Part shown: piece by piece, positions 61,138 to 64,000 of the stretch
How the letters are laid out: every line of letters starts with the position of its first letter
How positions within the stretch are numbered: the first letter of the stretch is position 1
From: an uncultured Elusimicrobia bacterium
Lineage (GTDB): Bacteria; Elusimicrobiota; Elusimicrobia; UBA1565; UBA9628
Direction of reading: 5' to 3'
Assembly (NCBI GenBank): GCA_903830945.1
Contig: CAIKVT010000069.1
Location: 62,001 to 126,000 of the forward strand
Length of the DNA stretch: 64,000 nt
Program-made: the position numbers and the translations under genes
Notes under the pieces: generated by a model
What the model was told of the DNA's origin: nothing
Seen by the model: only the letters and a program-made list of their open reading frames with translations
The model's database searches: none

Positions 61138-61809
61138 CTAGCCGAGCTGGAGGACTTGGGTCTGCACGTCGACGGCCCCGCCGAACTCCTTGAGCAGCCC
61201 GCCGAAACGTTCGACTAGCGCGGCCAGTTCGCGGCCCGGGGCGCAGTCGACGCTGGCGTAGATGACGCCGATGACCGCGTCCGTGTCATCCTTAAGCTTG
61301 GCGGCCATAGAGTCCTTGACCGCATTGCCCAGCGGAATACCGTCGGCGCCGTCCGCTCCGCCGCAGACGCAGAGCAGGCCTTCAAGGTCGATCTTCTGGC
61401 CGGCATTGTTGAAGACATATTCCTCCCCGGGCCGACCGCAGCGCAGCCAGGCTTCGCCCGCGAAGGCCCGTTGGTCGAGCAGACTGACGGGCAGGCCGCT
61501 CTCCAAAGAGAGCAGGTTGTTGACGTCCACGAGATTGTTGATGCGCGGAAAGCGTCCCTCGCGCGCGGCCTGGGCCAGATACTCGCTGGCCGGCTTGTTG
61601 CGGCCGGAAGGCTTGAAGCCGCCCCGCTTGAGAAGGGCGCGGATGGCGTCCTTGACTGGCGCGGGCGGGAAATCCTCGCCCGCGCGGCGCGCCACGAGTC
61701 CGTCGATGAGGCTCCCGAGCCCGGGGGCTGGCGCCGCGATACGCACTCCCTCGGCCAGCACGATGCCGGCCGCGAAGGACCGGTCCGGAACGAGGTTATG
61801 GATAATCAT
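61138..61809 (-). CDS. B3/4-domain protein (stand-alone Phe-tRNA synthetase editing-like domain)
   Basis: 223 residues. The core (ALLKRGGFKPSGRNKPASEYLAQAA, FPRINNLVDVNNLLSLESGLPVSLLDQ, in parts) is the B3/B4 fold of the phenylalanyl-tRNA synthetase beta subunit, here without the rest of it. Stand-alone relatives may edit mischarged tRNA or bind an amino acid; none of this is shown here. A rho-independent terminator follows. Its start lies 24 bases after the methyltransferase gene's stop, so both may share a transcript. Confidence 0.83.
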   Translation of the reverse strand: MIIHNLVPDRSFAAGIVLAEGVRIAAPAPGLGSLIDGLVARRAGEDFPPAPVKDAIRALLKRGGFKPSGRNKPASEYLAQAAREGRFPRINNLVDVNNLLSLESGLPVSLLDQRAFAGEAWLRCGRPGEEYVFNNAGQKIDLEGLLCVCGGADGADGIPLGNAVKDSMAAKLKDDTDAVIGVIYASVDCAPGRELAALVERFGGLLKEFGGAVDVQTQVLQLG

Positions 61810-61833
61810 CGCTGGTGATCCGGTCAGTAAGCT

Positions 61834-63489
61834 CTATTTCGTGCCGACGACAATCCCGTAGCGCCAGAGGTCGCGCCGCAAGGCCTGATACTGAAAATAG
61901 GCTGACCACACATTATTGGTCTGCGTTCTATTCCTGCGGCCGAGGAATTCGCTGACCTTGGTCACGATAAGGGCCGGGAAAAAGTAGCGATATAATCTTC
62001 GCGCGGAAGGCAGGATATGGGGAGTTTCGTCGCTCATGGACACTTCGCGAAAACCGACTCGTTTCATGGCCTCCAAGATCTCGGAGAATTTTGAAAAATC
62101 AGGGACCTTCCACGCCGACGTCCAGTTGCGCCAAATCGAAGCCTCCTTCGCGGTGAATGCGCGCTCGGATTTGTAAAAGTCTATGATCACCAGCCTCCCG
62201 CCGGACTTTAAAATCCTATAAGCCTCTCTTAAAAAATCTTCCTTGGAGTTAGCGTGGCATATGCTTTCAATGCCGCACACGGCATCGAAAGAATCCTCCG
62301 GATATCCGGTGCTGGTGAAATTTCTCTTCTCGAATTTGACCAAGTCCGCGACATTTTTCTCAGCCGCCAGTTGGCTTGCGCTTGCAACCTGTTTTTCGCT
62401 CAAGGTGATGCCCCTGACCCGGCAACCCACATGGGCGGCGATAAAAACGGCGGTGCCTCCGACCCCGCATCCCGCGTCCAGCACATGGTGCTCAGGCTTA
62501 AGACCTGCTTTTTTGATCAGAATATTGTTTACATTCAAGAGCGCTTCATGCAGCGTCTTCGTATTGTCTGTCCAATAGCCATAATGCAAGGACCGGCTTT
62601 CTTTGAGGTTCCACACCCACCTATAATCGACCTCACAATCATCATAATAGTCCACCACTTCCTTTTCACTGACCACGACATCTCGCCCGAAGGCTCCTAT
62701 TTCCTCGGCTTGGTCCGCGCAATTCAGGCTTAACCCGCGGGCCAGCTTCAAAGCCGTCAACATGACGGCCATATCCATCGCCATGCCGAAGGAGATCCCC
62801 CGAAAAAGACCCCAACAGCTTCCCGTCTGTGTGTAGTACGTCCAGCAACCGTTGGTCGTGCCCCAAAAATCTCCAAGAAGGATAAAGGTCATGCCGACCG
62901 CCAAAATCCAAAAGTCCGACCGCCAGCGCGGCTTGACGATCCAGCAGGCCATCAGCCAGGCTAGAAACACAAACGTGCCGGCAACCATCAGCCGGCTGCG
63001 CAGAAATCCCACGGCCGCCAAGAAAGAGAGCCCGACCAAGAGCCCATAGGCCTGCTTATAAAACTGCGGATTGAGCCGCCGCCCCCATCGAACCTCCGCC
63101 GCAGCAGCCAACCGATCCACAGCCAGCGCACCCAAGGGCCAAATCGGCAAAATCCAGAAAGGCGGCTTCTCGGCGGTGTAATAGTGCCAGAACCCTTGAC
63201 GTGTTCCCCAGGTCTCGACCACGGTCCCCACAACCAGTGAAAACAGGACGACACACGCGTCATGCCGCGGGCGGGGATCGATGGGGATCACGCGCAAACC
63301 CATCCAGAGCAGGCCGCCAAAGAGCAGCATCTCGGCCAGGATCCGCCAACGGGAGGGGCCTCCTGCCGCGAGCTGCCGCGCGCTCACGGACCAAGCCTCC
63401 GCGACCAAATCCCAGCGCCAAAGCGCAACCGCCAAGAACAAGGCGGCCACACCGAACCCATAGAGCCCGCGCAGCCGGCCCTCATTCAT
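61834..63489 (-). CDS. membrane domain fused to a SAM-dependent methyltransferase
   Basis: 551 residues. About eight membrane helices (1-270) hold two copies of a motif, ETWGTRQGFWHYYT and DFWGTTNGCWTYYT, so the membrane half seems duplicated. Residues about 290-550 are a class I methyltransferase: YGYWTDNTKTL, VLDAGCGVGGTAVF (SAM loop), GITLSEKQVA, VCGIESICH and a C-terminal helix. This half looks like sterol- or tocopherol-type C- or O-methyltransferases. GGAGG precedes the ATG. It is divergent from a geranylgeranyl-reductase-type gene. I infer methylation of a prenyl lipid or quinone; product unknown. Confidence 0.76.
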   Translation of the reverse strand: MNEGRLRGLYGFGVAALFLAVALWRWDLVAEAWSVSARQLAAGGPSRWRILAEMLLFGGLLWMGLRVIPIDPRPRHDACVVLFSLVVGTVVETWGTRQGFWHYYTAEKPPFWILPIWPLGALAVDRLAAAAEVRWGRRLNPQFYKQAYGLLVGLSFLAAVGFLRSRLMVAGTFVFLAWLMACWIVKPRWRSDFWILAVGMTFILLGDFWGTTNGCWTYYTQTGSCWGLFRGISFGMAMDMAVMLTALKLARGLSLNCADQAEEIGAFGRDVVVSEKEVVDYYDDCEVDYRWVWNLKESRSLHYGYWTDNTKTLHEALLNVNNILIKKAGLKPEHHVLDAGCGVGGTAVFIAAHVGCRVRGITLSEKQVASASQLAAEKNVADLVKFEKRNFTSTGYPEDSFDAVCGIESICHANSKEDFLREAYRILKSGGRLVIIDFYKSERAFTAKEASIWRNWTSAWKVPDFSKFSEILEAMKRVGFREVSMSDETPHILPSARRLYRYFFPALIVTKVSEFLGRRNRTQTNNVWSAYFQYQALRRDLWRYGIVVGTK

Positions 63490-63590
63490 GAACCAATCCT
63501 CCGCCGCACAGAGTCGTAAGCAAGAATTATGGCCACGTTTCCCAAAATATGAGGAGAAATTATATTATCAAATAACATATTGTTAAAAGC

Positions 63591-64000
63591 ATGCAGGCCA
63601 TGGAATGGGACGTCATCATCATCGGCGGCGGACCGGCGGGCGCCAGCGCCGGGATATCCCTGCGCGCCAGCGGACTCAAGGTCCTGCTCCTTGACCAGGC
63701 CTCGTTCCCACGGGAGAAACCCTGCGGCGGCGGCATCCGCAGTGCCGCTCTCGATCGCTTCCCCTGGCTGAATGCGGCCCTGCACTCCACAACCACCCAT
63801 TTCATCAATAAAATCCAGATCGAATCACCCGACGGAACGACCTTGCGGGAGGAGCGGACCGAGCCGCTTTATATCATGGTCCGGCGCCTTGAATTCGATC
63901 ACGCGCTCCTGCGCGCCTGCCGCCGCGCGGGCACGGAAGTGCGCGAAGGGCAGCGAGTGGTATCAATCCGCTCCACGGCGGAAGGAGTCGATATCACCAC
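63591..64000 (+). CDS. geranylgeranyl reductase-family FAD protein, cut by the window end
   Basis: 136 residues seen. FAD-binding GGGPAGASAGISL (Rossmann), LLDQASFPREKPCGGGIRS, which is the usual PCGGG of the family, and MVRRLEFDHALLRACRRAG. Family members reduce prenyl double bonds in chlorophyll, quinones or archaeal-type lipids. ATG 63591 or 63600 can start it; the first lies 7 bases after a weak TATTGT. Divergent from the methyltransferase fusion (102-base gap). It pairs well with the squalene-type genes in the same window. The rest of the protein lies outside. Confidence 0.87.
   Translation, partial: MQAMEWDVIIIGGGPAGASAGISLRASGLKVLLLDQASFPREKPCGGGIRSAALDRFPWLNAALHSTTTHFINKIQIESPDGTTLREERTEPLYIMVRRLEFDHALLRACRRAGTEVREGQRVVSIRSTAEGVDIT

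Overview
The window is GC-rich, densely packed bacterial chromosome, with about 65 protein genes, one tRNA, one candidate structured RNA and very short gaps. The cell is Gram-negative in build: it has an OmpA-type lipoprotein, a second lipoprotein, squalene-type isoprenoid genes, type IV pilin-like proteins and phosphatidylethanolamine synthesis. An F-type ATP synthase, acetate kinase, a two-subunit CoA-transferase, a thiolase and a B12-dependent class II ribonucleotide reductase suggest a (facultative) anaerobe. My best guess from general gene style is Elusimicrobiota or a similar poorly cultivated phylum. That is inference; no marker here proves it.

Layout. 1-6.3 kb: tyrS (cut by the window edge), OmpA lipoprotein, tandem FKBP isomerase, then an operon of a nitrilase-family amidase, CoA-transferase A/B and a lipoprotein hydrolase. 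6.3-10.9 kb: ackA with a zinc-ribbon protein and a receiver protein, a ZIP transporter, a PAP2 phosphatase and a periplasmic serine hydrolase. 10.9-20.5 kb: one long minus-strand ATP synthase operon (atpZ-I-B-E-F-H-A ... G ... D-C) interrupted by a sugar-nucleotide epimerase, a PilZ protein and secreted proteins, and ending in a STAS protein. 20.6-25 kb: receiver-GGDEF protein, GNAT, glycosyltransferase, thiolase. 25-28.6 kb: recA and a Xer recombinase, then a 0.4-kb gap that holds a promoter, a long-range 17-bp inverted repeat and a terminator hairpin, i.e. a probable RNA gene, then a YaeQ-like gene. 28.6-35.9 kb: a seven-gene minus-strand operon joining polyprenyl-sugar and glycan genes with a DEDDh exonuclease and queC/queE. 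36-43.9 kb: two MFS transporters flank dcd and the rplU-rpmA-obg-hpnC-hpnD operon. 44-47 kb: nrdJ and a zinc-ribbon/YraN-like protein. 47-53.4 kb: pilin-like cluster with an 861-residue pseudopilin. 53.3-58.2 kb: TPR membrane protein and tmk-holB-metG. 58.2-64 kb: psd-pssA, tRNA-Leu, a three-gene toxin-antitoxin-like operon, a B3/4 protein, a membrane-methyltransferase fusion, and a divergent geranylgeranyl-reductase-type gene cut by the window edge.

Two signals recur. First, many transcription units start 6-12 bases after a clear -10 box, often an extended TGnTATnAT, with no Shine-Dalgarno sequence. These look like leaderless or near-leaderless mRNAs. Genes with longer leaders (recA, nrdJ, dcd, psd, the FKBP gene and the toxin operon) have good Shine-Dalgarno sequences. 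Second, c-di-GMP-type domains (PilZ, GGDEF-like) and a STAS domain lie inside or next to the ATP synthase operon. All calls come from reading the sequence; no database search was run.
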